Positions 8,378 through 16,960 of a DNA stretch of 64,000 nt are shown piece by piece. The notes under the pieces are model-generated. The model was not told the origin of the DNA. It saw only the letters and a program-made list of their open reading frames with translations, and made no database searches. This stretch comes from Paraburkholderia fungorum (GTDB lineage: Bacteria > Pseudomonadota > Gammaproteobacteria > Burkholderiales > Burkholderiaceae), in contig NZ_CADFGE010000017.1 in the NCBI RefSeq assembly GCF_902833645.1, positions 62,001 through 126,000 of the forward strand, given 5' to 3'. Made by a program: the position numbers and the translations under genes. The stretch's first letter is position 1, and every line of letters begins with the position of its first letter.

Positions 8378-9670
8378 ATGGATCTGATCATCCGCCACGC
8401 AATGCTGCCACCGAGCGCCGCGCCGCAGCAGAAGCAGCCGGTCGACATCGGTATCGAAGCGGGTCGCATCGTCGCCGTCGAACCGAATCTGGCCGCGAGT
8501 GCACGTGAAGATATCGACGCCGCCGGTTCGCTCGTTACGCCGCCATTCGTCGATCCGCATTTCCACATGGACGCGACGCTCTCGTACGGTCTGCCGCGCG
8601 TGAATGCATCGGGTACCTTGCTGGAAGGCATCGCGCTGTGGGGCGAACTGAAGCCGCACCTGACGCAGGAGGCGCTGATCGAGCGCGCGCTGCAGTACTG
8701 CGATTGGGCGGTCGCGCGTGGTCTGCTGGCGATTCGCAGCCACGTGGATGTATGCGATCCACGCCTGCTCGCGGTCGAGGCGCTAGTCGAAGTGAAGCGT
8801 CGCGTCGCGCCGTATCTCGACCTGCAACTGGTCGCATTTCCGCAGGACGGCGTGTTGCGGAGCGCCGGCGCATTCGAAAACCTCAAACGTGCGATCGCAA
8901 TGGGCGTCGACGTGGTCGGCGGAATTCCCCATTTCGAGCGCACGATGGCCGACGGCGCGCAGTCCGTGCGGATGTTGTGCGAGTTCGCGGCGGAGCAGGG
9001 CCTGCGCGTCGACATGCATTGCGACGAATCGGACGATCCGATGTCACGCCACATCGAGACGCTCGCGGCCGAAACGCACCGGCTCGGTTTGCATGGGCGC
9101 GTCGCCGGTTCGCACCTGACCTCGATGCATTCAATGGACAACTACTACGTCAGCAAGCTCCTGCCGCTGATGCGCGACTCGGGCGTCGCGGCGATCGCCA
9201 ATCCGTTGATCAACATCACCCTGCAAGGCCGCAGCGACACGTATCCGAAACGGCGTGGCATGACCCGTGTGCCGGAGATGATGGCGGCGGGCATCAACGT
9301 GGCGTTCGGTCACGATTGCGTGATGGACCCGTGGTACAGCCTCGGCTCGGGCGACATGCTCGAAGTTGCTCACATGGGTTTGCATGTTGCGCAGATGACG
9401 GGTGTCGACGGCATGCATGCGTGTTTCGACGCTGTCACGGTGAACGCCGCGCGCATCCTCGGTCTGGAAGGCTATGGCATCGCGCCGGGAAGCGCGGCCA
9501 ATCTCGTGCTGCTCGACGCACGCGATCCGGTCGAAGCGATCCGCCTGCGCGCCGCGCGGCTCGCGGTGGTGAGCCGCGGCAAGGTTGTGAGCCGTGCGCC
9601 TGCGGCGCGCGCCGCGTTATCGCTGGAGGGGCGCCCGGCGCAAGTGGATTTCAAGCTGCATCGCGCCTAG
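8378..9670 (+). CDS. Cytosine deaminase-like amidohydrolase with Cys at position 314
   Basis: 430 residues that align with E. coli CodA without shifting the numbering. Metal ligands His61/His63 (DPHFHMD), Gln156, His214 and Glu217 (DMHCDESDD), His246 (GSHLTSMHS), Asp313 and Trp319 (GHDCVMDPWY) are all present. The residue after the metal-binding Asp313 is Cys314, where CodA has Asp314, a residue known from mutagenesis to shape substrate choice. The fold and hydrolytic deaminase chemistry are secure; the substrate may not be cytosine. SD-like AGGGAGCGAACC precedes ATG 8378. No permease gene (codB) is adjacent, unlike the E. coli operon. Confidence 0.88.
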   Translation: MDLIIRHAMLPPSAAPQQKQPVDIGIEAGRIVAVEPNLAASAREDIDAAGSLVTPPFVDPHFHMDATLSYGLPRVNASGTLLEGIALWGELKPHLTQEALIERALQYCDWAVARGLLAIRSHVDVCDPRLLAVEALVEVKRRVAPYLDLQLVAFPQDGVLRSAGAFENLKRAIAMGVDVVGGIPHFERTMADGAQSVRMLCEFAAEQGLRVDMHCDESDDPMSRHIETLAAETHRLGLHGRVAGSHLTSMHSMDNYYVSKLLPLMRDSGVAAIANPLINITLQGRSDTYPKRRGMTRVPEMMAAGINVAFGHDCVMDPWYSLGSGDMLEVAHMGLHVAQMTGVDGMHACFDAVTVNAARILGLEGYGIAPGSAANLVLLDARDPVEAIRLRAARLAVVSRGKVVSRAPAARAALSLEGRPAQVDFKLHRA

Positions 9671-9706
9671 CGCTCAGAGCGCAGGGCATGCCGGCGCGAG
9701 AAAAGA

Positions 9707-9743
9707 AAAAGCCGGTGCCTGCTCATGCAGGTCACCGGCTTTT
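9707..9743. terminator. Bidirectional terminator between deaminase-like gene and prlC
   Basis: Stem AAAGCCGGTG (9708-9717) / CACCGGCTTT (9733-9742), extended inside by CCTGC/GCAGG around a TCAT loop with one bulged T. A-rich and T-rich flanks suit termination of both convergent genes. Confidence 0.85.
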
Positions 9744-9796
9744 GTCGTGAAGTCGACGCCATTTACGACGCCGACTATCGAGCCATTAACGCAAGC

Positions 9797-11905
9797 TCAA
9801 TGCGCCGCGCCAGGCGTCATGCCGTTGTGCCGCAGCAAGGCATCGATATTCGGCTCGCGGCCGCGGAACGCCTTGAACGATTCCATCGCGGGACGGCTGC
9901 CGCCCACTTCCAGAATCTCCTTGCGATAGCGCTTGCCGGTTGTCTGATCGAGCACGCTGCCGCTGGCTGCCTGCGCGGCTTCTTCGAACGCGGCGTACGC
10001 ATCGGCAGAGAGCACTTCAGCCCACTTGTAGCTGTAGTAGCCCGCCGCATAACCGCCCGCGAAAATGTGGCTGAACGTATTTGGCCAACGCGAGAACGAA
10101 GCTTGCGGCACCACGTGGAAACGCTCGTTGATCTCGCTCGCGAGTTCGGTCGCGTTCTTCGTACCGGACGCATCGAAACCGGTATGAAGCTGCATGTCGA
10201 ACATCGAGAACACGATCTGACGCAAGGTGCCGAGACCGCTCTGGAAATTCTTCGCGGCGAGCATCTTGTCGAACAGATCGCGCGGCAACGGTTTGGCGGT
10301 GTCGACGTGCGAGGTCATGTCGCTCAGCACGTCCCATTCCCAGCAGAAGTTCTCCATGAATTGCGACGGCAATTCAACCGCGTCCCACTCGACGCCGTTG
10401 ATACCCGACACGCCCAGTTCATCCACCTTCGTGAGCATGTGATGCAGTCCGTGGCCGAACTCGTGGAACAGCGTGATTACTTCGTCATGCGTGAAGCAGG
10501 CGGGCTTGCCGCCAACCGGTGCCGAGAAGTTACAGGTCAGATAGGCCACGGGCGTTTGCACCCCGCCGTGTGTGTGCTTGTGACGGCCGCGTGCGTCGTC
10601 CATCCATGCGCCGCCGCGTTTGCCTTCACGTGCATACAGATCGAGATAGAACTGGGCAACGAGCCCGCCGTCCTGATTCTCGACGCGGAAAAAGCGCACG
10701 TCGGGATGCCAGACGGCTGCTTCGTCGCGACGGATGCGCACGCTGAACAGCGTTTCGGTGACCTTGAACAGGCCCTTGAATACGGCGTCTTCTGGAAAGT
10801 ACTGTTTGACCTCGTTCTCGGAGAAGGAATAGCGCTTCTGACGCAGACGTTCGGCGGCGAAGGTCATGTCCCATGGCTGCAGGTCGCTCATGCCGAGTTC
10901 GCTCGCAGCGAATTCGCGCAGTTCCTTCCAGTCCTGTTCGGCATGCGGACGCGCGCGCGTGGCGAGATCTTCGAGGAATGCCATCACCTGTGCCGGCGAT
11001 TCGGCCATCTTCGGCGCGAGCGAGACTTCGGCGAAGTTGTTGTAGCCGAGCATGTGTGCTTCTTCGGCGCGCAGTTTCAACTGCTCGGCGAGCACCTGGG
11101 TGTTGTCCCATTCGGGCTTGCCGCCGCCGTATTGCGGGCCGAGTTCGGAGGCGCGCGTGACATACGCGCGGTAGATCGCTTCGCGCATCGCACGGTTTTC
11201 CGAGTACTGCATGACCGGGAAATACGACGGGAAATGCAGCGTGAATTTGTAGCCGGTCTTGCCTTCGCGTTCGGCCGCTTCTTTCGCGGCTTCGATCACG
11301 TCTTCGGGCAGGCCGGCCAGTTGCGCCTCATCGCCGGCCTCGACGATGTAAGCGTACGCGTTCGTCGCATCGAGCACGTGATCCGAAAACGCTTTCGACA
11401 ACCCTGCCTGGCGTTCCTGCAATTCGGCGAAATGCGGCTTCTGGTCTTCCGGCAATTCCGCGCCCGAAAGGCGGAAATCGCGCAGCGCATTGCCGAGGAT
11501 CTTCTTACGCTCGCCGGTCAGCGATGCGAAATCGCTGCTGGCGTTCAGTGCCTTGTATTTCTCATACAACGCGAGATTCTGACCGACGCTCGACCAGAAT
11601 TCGGTCACGCGCGGCAGATTTTCACCGTAGACGGCGCGCAGTTCCGGCGTATCCGCCACCGCGTTCAGATGGCCGACCACGCTCCAGGCGCGCGATAACG
11701 GTTCGGTGGCGCGCTCCACCGGCTCGACCACGTCGGCCCACGAGGCGGGCGTACTCGGCTGGGCGGCGCGCTCGACGGCGGCGGCCGCATCGGCGAGCAG
11801 CACGTCGAGGGCGGGCGTGACGTGTTCGGGGCGAATTTCGCCAAAGCGCGGCAGGTCGGAGAAATCGAGGAGCGGATTGTCGTGCTTCGAGGGGGTAGTG
11901 GACAT
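9797..11905 (-). CDS. prlC: Oligopeptidase A, M3 zinc metallopeptidase
   Basis: 702 residues from ATG 11905 (AGGAAG six to eight bases upstream). M3 enzymes degrade cytoplasmic peptides, including cleaved signal peptides. The zinc site HEFGH lies at about residues 481-485 (FHEFGHGLHH), with the downstream Glu helix (NGVEWDAVELPSQFMENF) providing the third ligand. The N-terminal helical region FGEIRPEHVTPAL is typical of PrlC/OpdA. Length is close to E. coli OpdA (680). The gene is convergent with the deaminase-like gene and downstream of folD on the same strand, but separated by 334 bases and its own predicted promoter. Confidence 0.95.
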   Translation of the reverse strand: MSTTPSKHDNPLLDFSDLPRFGEIRPEHVTPALDVLLADAAAAVERAAQPSTPASWADVVEPVERATEPLSRAWSVVGHLNAVADTPELRAVYGENLPRVTEFWSSVGQNLALYEKYKALNASSDFASLTGERKKILGNALRDFRLSGAELPEDQKPHFAELQERQAGLSKAFSDHVLDATNAYAYIVEAGDEAQLAGLPEDVIEAAKEAAEREGKTGYKFTLHFPSYFPVMQYSENRAMREAIYRAYVTRASELGPQYGGGKPEWDNTQVLAEQLKLRAEEAHMLGYNNFAEVSLAPKMAESPAQVMAFLEDLATRARPHAEQDWKELREFAASELGMSDLQPWDMTFAAERLRQKRYSFSENEVKQYFPEDAVFKGLFKVTETLFSVRIRRDEAAVWHPDVRFFRVENQDGGLVAQFYLDLYAREGKRGGAWMDDARGRHKHTHGGVQTPVAYLTCNFSAPVGGKPACFTHDEVITLFHEFGHGLHHMLTKVDELGVSGINGVEWDAVELPSQFMENFCWEWDVLSDMTSHVDTAKPLPRDLFDKMLAAKNFQSGLGTLRQIVFSMFDMQLHTGFDASGTKNATELASEINERFHVVPQASFSRWPNTFSHIFAGGYAAGYYSYKWAEVLSADAYAAFEEAAQAASGSVLDQTTGKRYRKEILEVGGSRPAMESFKAFRGREPNIDALLRHNGMTPGAAH

Positions 11906-12239
11906 AAGGCTTCCTGTCTGACGCGGGTGAACGGGTAATCGGTGCATCGACGGGCGCGCGCTGCAACGCCCCGATGACGCTCTATAGAGGCATTATTGGG
12001 GCAGGGCGCGCCGATTCCAATCCGTCGGCAGACAAATTATCAGATGTCGCGCGACTGTGCGCGGGAGCGCGAATGCCGCACGCGGTCGAATCGACGCCGA
12101 TGCGTCGCTGCGCGCGGTGGGAAAGTGGGCAAGAGGAATTGCTGCCATGCGGCATTGGCAGAGCGGGCCGCACGGCATGAAAGGCTTTTTGCGTGCCGGG
12201 GAGGACGCCTCGACGCCCCGGCGGCACGCGCGGGCGTGT
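11906..12239. other. Intergenic region folD-prlC
   Basis: 334 bases without a credible gene. It holds the predicted prlC promoter (11992-12020, minus) and, next to the folD stop, a GC-rich inverted repeat at about 12191-12231 (GCGTGCC-GGGG with CCCC-GGC-GGCACGC) lacking a T tract on the minus strand. That repeat may still end or stabilise folD RNA. Nothing else stands out. Confidence 0.5.
11992..12020 (-). promoter_or_regulatory. Predicted sigma-70 promoter of prlC
   Basis: On the minus strand TTGGAA (12020-12015) and AATAAT (11997-11992) have a 17-base spacer. The predicted start near 11985 would leave an 80-base leader. Match to consensus is moderate. Confidence 0.5.
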
Positions 12240-13100
12240 TTAAGCCTTGGCCGCCGCTTCGCGCTCGGCGGCTTCGATCGTATTGACGAGCAGCATCGTA
12301 ATGGTCATCGGACCGACGCCGCCCGGCACCGGCGTGATGTAGCCGGCCACTTCCTTGACGCCGGCGAAATCGACGTCGCCGCACAGCTTGCCGGCTTCGT
12401 CGCGATTCATGCCCACGTCGATCACGGCTGCGCCCGGCTTCACCATATCCGCGGTGAGAATGTTGCGCAGACCGGTGGCGGCGACCACCACGTCGGCGTT
12501 ACGGGTGTGGGCGGCCAGATCGCGCGTCTTGCTGTGGCAGATCGTGACGGTCGCACCGGCTTCGAGCAGCAGCAGCGCCATCGGCTTGCCGACGATGTTC
12601 GAGCGGCCGATCACCACCGCATTCGCGCCTTGCAGCGGAATTTCGTAAGCCGCCAGCATTTTCATCACACCGTACGGCGTGCACGGGCGGAACAACGGCC
12701 GGCCGGTCATCAGCGCGCCGGCATTGGCGACGTGAAAACCGTCCACGTCCTTTTCCGGGGCGATAGCTTCGATCACCTTGTGGCTGTCGATATGCGGCGG
12801 CAATGGCAGTTGCACCAGAATGCCGTGGATCAGCGGGTCGCGATTCAGTTCGTCGATGCGCGCCAGCAGCTCGGCTTCCGGCAGATCGGCCGGATAGCGG
12901 TCGAACGACGAACCGAGGCCGTTGTCATGGCACGCCTTGACCTTGTTGCGCACATAGACTTCGCTGGCCGGATTGTCGCCGACCAGCACCACGGCGAGGC
13001 CCGGCTGATGGCCGCGAGCGGTGAGGGCGGCGGCACGCGTGGCGACTTCGGCGCGCAGGGTCTTGGAAAGGGCTAGGCCGTCGATCAGTTTGGCAGTCAT
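12240..13100 (-). CDS. folD: Methylenetetrahydrofolate dehydrogenase/cyclohydrolase
   Basis: 286 residues; bifunctional one-carbon enzyme converting 5,10-methylene-THF to 10-formyl-THF with NADP. The catalytic segment YVRNKVKAC (Tyr49, Lys53-55 region), QLPLPPHID, the DKDVDGFH-equivalent EKDVDGFHVAN, NADP-binding GRSNIVGKP and the C-terminal signature PGGVGPMT are all present. Length equals the family norm. ATG 13100 gives the standard MTAKLIDG start. A consensus-like TATAAT on the minus strand at 13258-13253 suggests a promoter with a leader of about 150 bases, but no convincing -35 is seen. Confidence 0.97.
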   Translation of the reverse strand: MTAKLIDGLALSKTLRAEVATRAAALTARGHQPGLAVVLVGDNPASEVYVRNKVKACHDNGLGSSFDRYPADLPEAELLARIDELNRDPLIHGILVQLPLPPHIDSHKVIEAIAPEKDVDGFHVANAGALMTGRPLFRPCTPYGVMKMLAAYEIPLQGANAVVIGRSNIVGKPMALLLLEAGATVTICHSKTRDLAAHTRNADVVVAATGLRNILTADMVKPGAAVIDVGMNRDEAGKLCGDVDFAGVKEVAGYITPVPGGVGPMTITMLLVNTIEAAEREAAAKA

Positions 13101-13493
13101 GGTCGGTCGAGATGGGCAGTTTGGAAAGCGGGACAGAGCGCCGGCGCGCGTGACATGGGCGGCACATGCGATGGCGCTTTTCGTCGGAAACGGGGCGGCA
13201 CGTGAAAAGCGCGCGGCGCGAATCAGGGATAAGCGGCGCTGCGAAGTCCGTCATTATACCGACCCTGCACGGCGGCCCATGCAGGGATTGCTGCCGCGCG
13301 GGAACAGGGTGCCTTCGCGAAGCTTCGGGCTGCGCAGAGGCGTGCTGGCAACGGGGGCGAAGGCGGTTCGGCAGGTGCCGGCGCCGGCGCGAACCTCAGC
13401 ATGGATGCCGGCGCCGGGCGGCGGCGCGGATCCGGAAACAGACCGGCCGCGAACGGCCTGATGCGCCGCCGCGGCCGTCGAACACCACGATTC
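13101..13493. other. Intergenic region upstream of folD
   Basis: 393 bases with no supported gene. It carries a minus-strand TATAAT at 13253-13258, probably part of the folD promoter, and a very GC-rich stretch at 13370-13480 with several GCCGGCGCCGGC-type self-complementary runs. I see no RNA gene or repeat family. Confidence 0.4.
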
Positions 13494-14435
13494 TCATGGC
13501 TGCACGGGTTGCCAACTGTCGTCCGGATCGAACGATTTGATGGCGGCCGCGGCACGTGCGGTTTGCGGGCCCAGGTTCTTCTGATAGACCTGACCTTCCT
13601 GATTGACGATAAAGCTCATCACGCCAGTCTTGCCATACTCGGCCGGCGAGGCGATCAGCCCAAACCCTTTGCTCAGCACGCCGTTCTCCACATAGTTCTG
13701 CGCGCCACCTTTCGCGTGCGGACCTTGTGCCGTCAGGATCCGGTAGTGATAGCCGTGATAGGCCTCGGTCGGCAGCGTGCCGTCGGGCATGGTGGCGGCG
13801 AGCGGTCCGAGCGGGCTTTCCGTTTCGCCGGGCGCGGTGATCCAATAGAGGCCGTCATGCTGGCCTGGCGTACTGACGAAGCGCTGGGCGTAGTGCTGGG
13901 TCAGGTTGTGATAGTCGTATTGCGCGTCGAGGTAGGCGAGCGAGGTCAGGATCGCGGCGCGTTCGTTACGGCCGATGCGGCGTGTAAGCATTTCGTCCTG
14001 CGCGGCGGGCGGATCGAAACGCCAGCCGTGCGCGGCCTGCACCAGCGGAATCGGCAGCGTCCAGCCACTGTCGCCGACCGCCAGATGCGCGGTTGCGCGT
14101 CCGTTGTTCTTCACCGGGTCCTCGACGATCTGATGCCCCTTCGACCATGCGCCGAGGAACTGGTAGATGTCGTCTTCGCCGATTCCTTCGGCAGGAATGA
14201 AGCGATGGAAATCGTTGCCGAGCACGTGTTTGAGCGCATCCTCGTCGTTGCGGGCGAGGGCGTCGACGAACGCATTGGCGGCTGCGTCGGCCGTGGGATA
14301 GACCGCCTGGGCGTGTGCGGCAGTTGTGCCGAGCAGCAGTACCGGCGCCATCAGCAGGCTGCCGGTCGTGCCGAGGGCGGCGGCGAGTGTCCGAACGTGG
14401 GCGCGCAAAGCGCCGCGTGGAAATAAGCGAATCAT
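13494..14435 (-). CDS. DUF2950 family exported protein
   Basis: 313 residues from ATG 14435, chosen because GAGGAG lies six bases upstream and a clear signal peptide follows (residues 1-35, hydrophobic core GSLLMAPVLLLG, cleavage near AHAQA). The mature part matches the DUF2950 family by its order: AFVDALARNDEDALKHVLG near the N-terminus, then a long segment with GETESPLGPLAA, YHGYHYRILTAQG and the GVMSFIVNQEGQVYQKNLG end. Function of the family is unknown. It starts 20 bases after the DUF3300 gene stops, so the two form an operon, a pairing recalled from other proteobacteria. Probably periplasmic. Confidence 0.85.
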   Translation of the reverse strand: MIRLFPRGALRAHVRTLAAALGTTGSLLMAPVLLLGTTAAHAQAVYPTADAAANAFVDALARNDEDALKHVLGNDFHRFIPAEGIGEDDIYQFLGAWSKGHQIVEDPVKNNGRATAHLAVGDSGWTLPIPLVQAAHGWRFDPPAAQDEMLTRRIGRNERAAILTSLAYLDAQYDYHNLTQHYAQRFVSTPGQHDGLYWITAPGETESPLGPLAATMPDGTLPTEAYHGYHYRILTAQGPHAKGGAQNYVENGVLSKGFGLIASPAEYGKTGVMSFIVNQEGQVYQKNLGPQTARAAAAIKSFDPDDSWQPVQP

Positions 14436-14455
14436 TAGAAACTCCTCGTGATCGT

Positions 14456-15766
14456 TCAACGGTTGCGGCCGAGGTGGCGTTCACCGCCGCCACCGCCCAG
14501 TCTGCCGCCGCCACCGAAGCTGCCACCTCCGCCGCCGCGCTGGACCCCACCGCCGTTTGCGCCGAGACCGCCGCCGCTGCGTTGCTGGCCGCCACCGTTG
14601 GCGCCGAAGCCGCCGGAACGGTTACTGGCAGCATTGCGGCTCGCCTGGCCACGCTGCATGTCCTGCCGGGCGGTATTGCCGTCACCGGCGCCGCGCAACG
14701 CGTTATCGCGATTGACGTTCTGTGCGCGGTTTTGCAGATCGGCGTTGGCGGTGCCTCCCTGATGAATCCCTTGCACGCGCTGGCTCGCGTTGCCGCTCAG
14801 GTTCTGGCCGGTGCGGTTCTGCAGGGTTTGCTGCGCCTGAGCACGGGCAGCGTCGTCACGGCCGCGGTAGGCGTCGCGTTGTGCACCGCCGAGGTTGTTG
14901 TTGACGTTGCGGTTGAGGTTCGCGTTGTTGACGTTGCGATTGACGTTGGTGTTGCGGTTCCAGTTCGTCGTGCTGCTGTTCACGTTGAGCCGGTTGTTCA
15001 CATTGATGTTGTTGTACCGGTTCACGTTGATGTTGACGTCATGCGTGTTCCAGTTGAAGCCGCCCCACAACGAGTTGGCTACGGCTACGCCGGCGCCGAA
15101 CGCGAGGCCGGTAGCGAAACCGGTTGCGATTGCGTAACCGGGCGGCGGTGGAACATACACGGGCGGATAGGCGGGATAGGGCCACGTACCGTAGACGACA
15201 GTCGGGTTATACGTCGGCACGTACACCACTTGCGGATTGGCCGGCACGATCTGAATCGTGCTTTGCTCGACCACGACCTTCTGCTGTGAACTGGTCTTCA
15301 GATTGCCGGCGGCCTGCGCCTGTTTGCGCAGGCGTTGCACGGAATCCATCACGTCGTTGGGCTGGGCAAGAAAGGCATCGCCCAGTTGCGAGACCCAGTC
15401 GGGTTTCGACGCCATCGTCGCGAGGACCTGCGGGAAAGCGACCAGCGATTGCACGCTCGGATCCCAGGGCTCGGACGCGACTGCTTTGACGGCGTCATCG
15501 CCTTGTAGCTTCGCGTTCGCTTTCGACCATGCGGCCGCGGCCTGCACGTCTTGCGGGAAGGTGGCTGCCATCAGAACCTGCGCAAGCAGCGCGTCGGGAT
15601 AGAGCGCGATGGGCGCGGTCAGCGAATCGAGCTGCTGGTTCGATATCTTTGCGGCGCTTTGTGCGTAAGCGGCAGTCGGCGCGGCGAGACCCATGACGAA
15701 CGGCGCACCCGCGAATGCGGCGCAGATAAGCAACACACGCGAACAGTGTGTTCCGGATCGTTTCAC
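14456..15766 (-). CDS. DUF3300 family exported protein with Asn-rich tail
   Basis: 436 residues from GTG 15766 (GGAGG eight bases upstream). A signal peptide covers about residues 1-36 (cleavage near AYAQS). Residues 40-250 form the DUF3300 domain: LDSLTAPIALYPDALLAQVL, ATFPQDVQAAAAW, then a Pro/Tyr stretch (VYVPTYNPTVVYG). From about 230 on the protein is low complexity: first Asn/Val repeats (NVNRNVNN type), then Gln/Arg, then a Gly-rich end. Such tails suggest an outer-surface or envelope location. It is the first gene of an operon with the DUF2950 gene. Function is not established. Confidence 0.85.
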   Translation of the reverse strand: MKRSGTHCSRVLLICAAFAGAPFVMGLAAPTAAYAQSAAKISNQQLDSLTAPIALYPDALLAQVLMAATFPQDVQAAAAWSKANAKLQGDDAVKAVASEPWDPSVQSLVAFPQVLATMASKPDWVSQLGDAFLAQPNDVMDSVQRLRKQAQAAGNLKTSSQQKVVVEQSTIQIVPANPQVVYVPTYNPTVVYGTWPYPAYPPVYVPPPPGYAIATGFATGLAFGAGVAVANSLWGGFNWNTHDVNINVNRYNNINVNNRLNVNSSTTNWNRNTNVNRNVNNANLNRNVNNNLGGAQRDAYRGRDDAARAQAQQTLQNRTGQNLSGNASQRVQGIHQGGTANADLQNRAQNVNRDNALRGAGDGNTARQDMQRGQASRNAASNRSGGFGANGGGQQRSGGGLGANGGGVQRGGGGGSFGGGGRLGGGGGERHLGRNR

Positions 15767-16315
15767 GATGAAATCCTCCCGGCTGGGTTAGACGCGCGAG
15801 ACTGATGCGCAGCGCATGCTGCGTTGCCCGGGCGCAATGAGATGTGGAGCGTGATGAAGAGAGGGGCGGATGGCCCAGATGTGGCCGAACCGATCGATAT
15901 GACACAGGCACCGGCGAAGCAGTCAGGCCACTTCACCTGTTTTGCATTGCCTGACGCCGGGTATGACAACTGCAGTGCATCTGTCCTGTGCTCATCGGGC
16001 ATCAGCGATTCCTGCTAAGGAGTTCTGTGTAAATTAGGGGACACAGCCGTGCTTGTCAATCGTGTCGGAGGAAAGAAGTTGATGACGTTTGACGTAAGCG
16101 GACGCTGACTAATACGCAGTAATGCTGAATAGATACTGACGCGCCGAGCTATGCGGCTCATCGTCATTGCGCTCGATCAAAAAGCGAAGAGAGAGCCGGG
16201 GAAGAAAGCGGGGGCGTGCGAGGAAGTGGGTGGGCCGGACGTGTCGCCAGTCCGGCCGTTGAAACTTAATCGCGATCCGCGGACTGGGCCGCGGTCGTTA
16301 TCGCGCTTGTTATAT
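15767..16315. other. Intergenic region with long leader of the DUF3300 operon
   Basis: 549 bases. The right part is downstream of the response regulator gene and holds CCGCGG-CCCAGT-CCGCGG dyads near 16277-16296 without a clear T tract. The middle holds the DUF3300 promoter (16031-16059). The left part (15767-16024) would be a leader of about 258 bases containing a 79-codon open frame (16002 to 15763) that ends on the DUF3300 start codon. Confidence 0.5.
16031..16059 (-). promoter_or_regulatory. Sigma-70 promoter of the DUF3300-DUF2950 operon
   Basis: On the minus strand TTGACA (16059-16054) and TAATTT (16036-16031) are spaced by 17 bases. A transcription start near 16024 would give a leader of about 258 bases, unusually long. 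Confidence 0.7.
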
Positions 16316-16960
16316 TTATTGCGCCGGTTGCGGCTTGTTCGACAGCGCGAGACGCAGCAGATCGGCGACCGTGTTGACGTTGAGCTTTTCCATGATGTTC
16401 GCGCGATGCGCTTCAACCGTCTTGATGCTGATGCCGAGGTCGTCGGCGATCTGCTTGTTCAGACGGCCGGCGATGATGCGCTCGAGCACCTGGTGTTCAC
16501 GCGCGGTCAGCTTGCCGAGACGTTCGGCGGCGGCGCGCTGTTGCTGCACGCTGGTGCTTTCGCTGCGCGCCTTGTCGAGCATGCGCTCGACCAGCTTGCG
16601 CAGTTCCGCTTCGTCGAACGGTTTTTCGATGAAGTCCATCGCGCCTTTTTTCATCGTCGACACGGCCATCGGCACGTCGCCGTGACCCGTCACGAAGATG
16701 ATCGGCAGCACGGAGTTGTCGGCGATCAGGCGTTCCTGCAACTCGAGCCCGCTCATGCCGGACATCCGCACATCGAGAATCAGACACGCGATCTGGCCCG
16801 GATGCGTATGCGGCTGCCACGCGTCGATGAACTGCTCGGCGCTGGAGAAGCATTGCACGCGGTAGCCGTTCGCCTCCAGCAGCCAGCGCAGCGAATCTCG
16901 CACGGCCTCGTCGTCGTCGACGACAAAGACTGTTTCCTGTGTGGTGACTGGGCTGTTCAT
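16316..16960 (-). CDS. FixJ/LuxR-type response regulator
   Basis: 214 residues. The receiver domain has acidic DDD 15-17, phospho-acceptor Asp63 (LILDVRMSG) and the KPFD lysine near 112. A LuxR-type HTH (LTAREHQVLERIIAG, then KQIADDLGISIKTVEAHRANIMEKL) fills residues 147-205. Architecture is that of FixJ/TodT/StyR regulators. Its ATG overlaps the TGA of the kinase gene (ATGA at 16960-16957), so the two are translationally coupled and are surely a pair. Targets are unknown; the divergent aceE operon is the nearest candidate. Confidence 0.93.
   Translation of the reverse strand: MNSPVTTQETVFVVDDDEAVRDSLRWLLEANGYRVQCFSSAEQFIDAWQPHTHPGQIACLILDVRMSGMSGLELQERLIADNSVLPIIFVTGHGDVPMAVSTMKKGAMDFIEKPFDEAELRKLVERMLDKARSESTSVQQQRAAAERLGKLTAREHQVLERIIAGRLNKQIADDLGISIKTVEAHRANIMEKLNVNTVADLLRLALSNKPQPAQ

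Noticed and set aside
14880..15060. Regular GTTGACGTT-like repeats as a possible CRISPR or satellite array
   Set aside because: They are the codons of the Asn/Val-rich tail of the DUF3300 protein, with no constant repeat-spacer structure.
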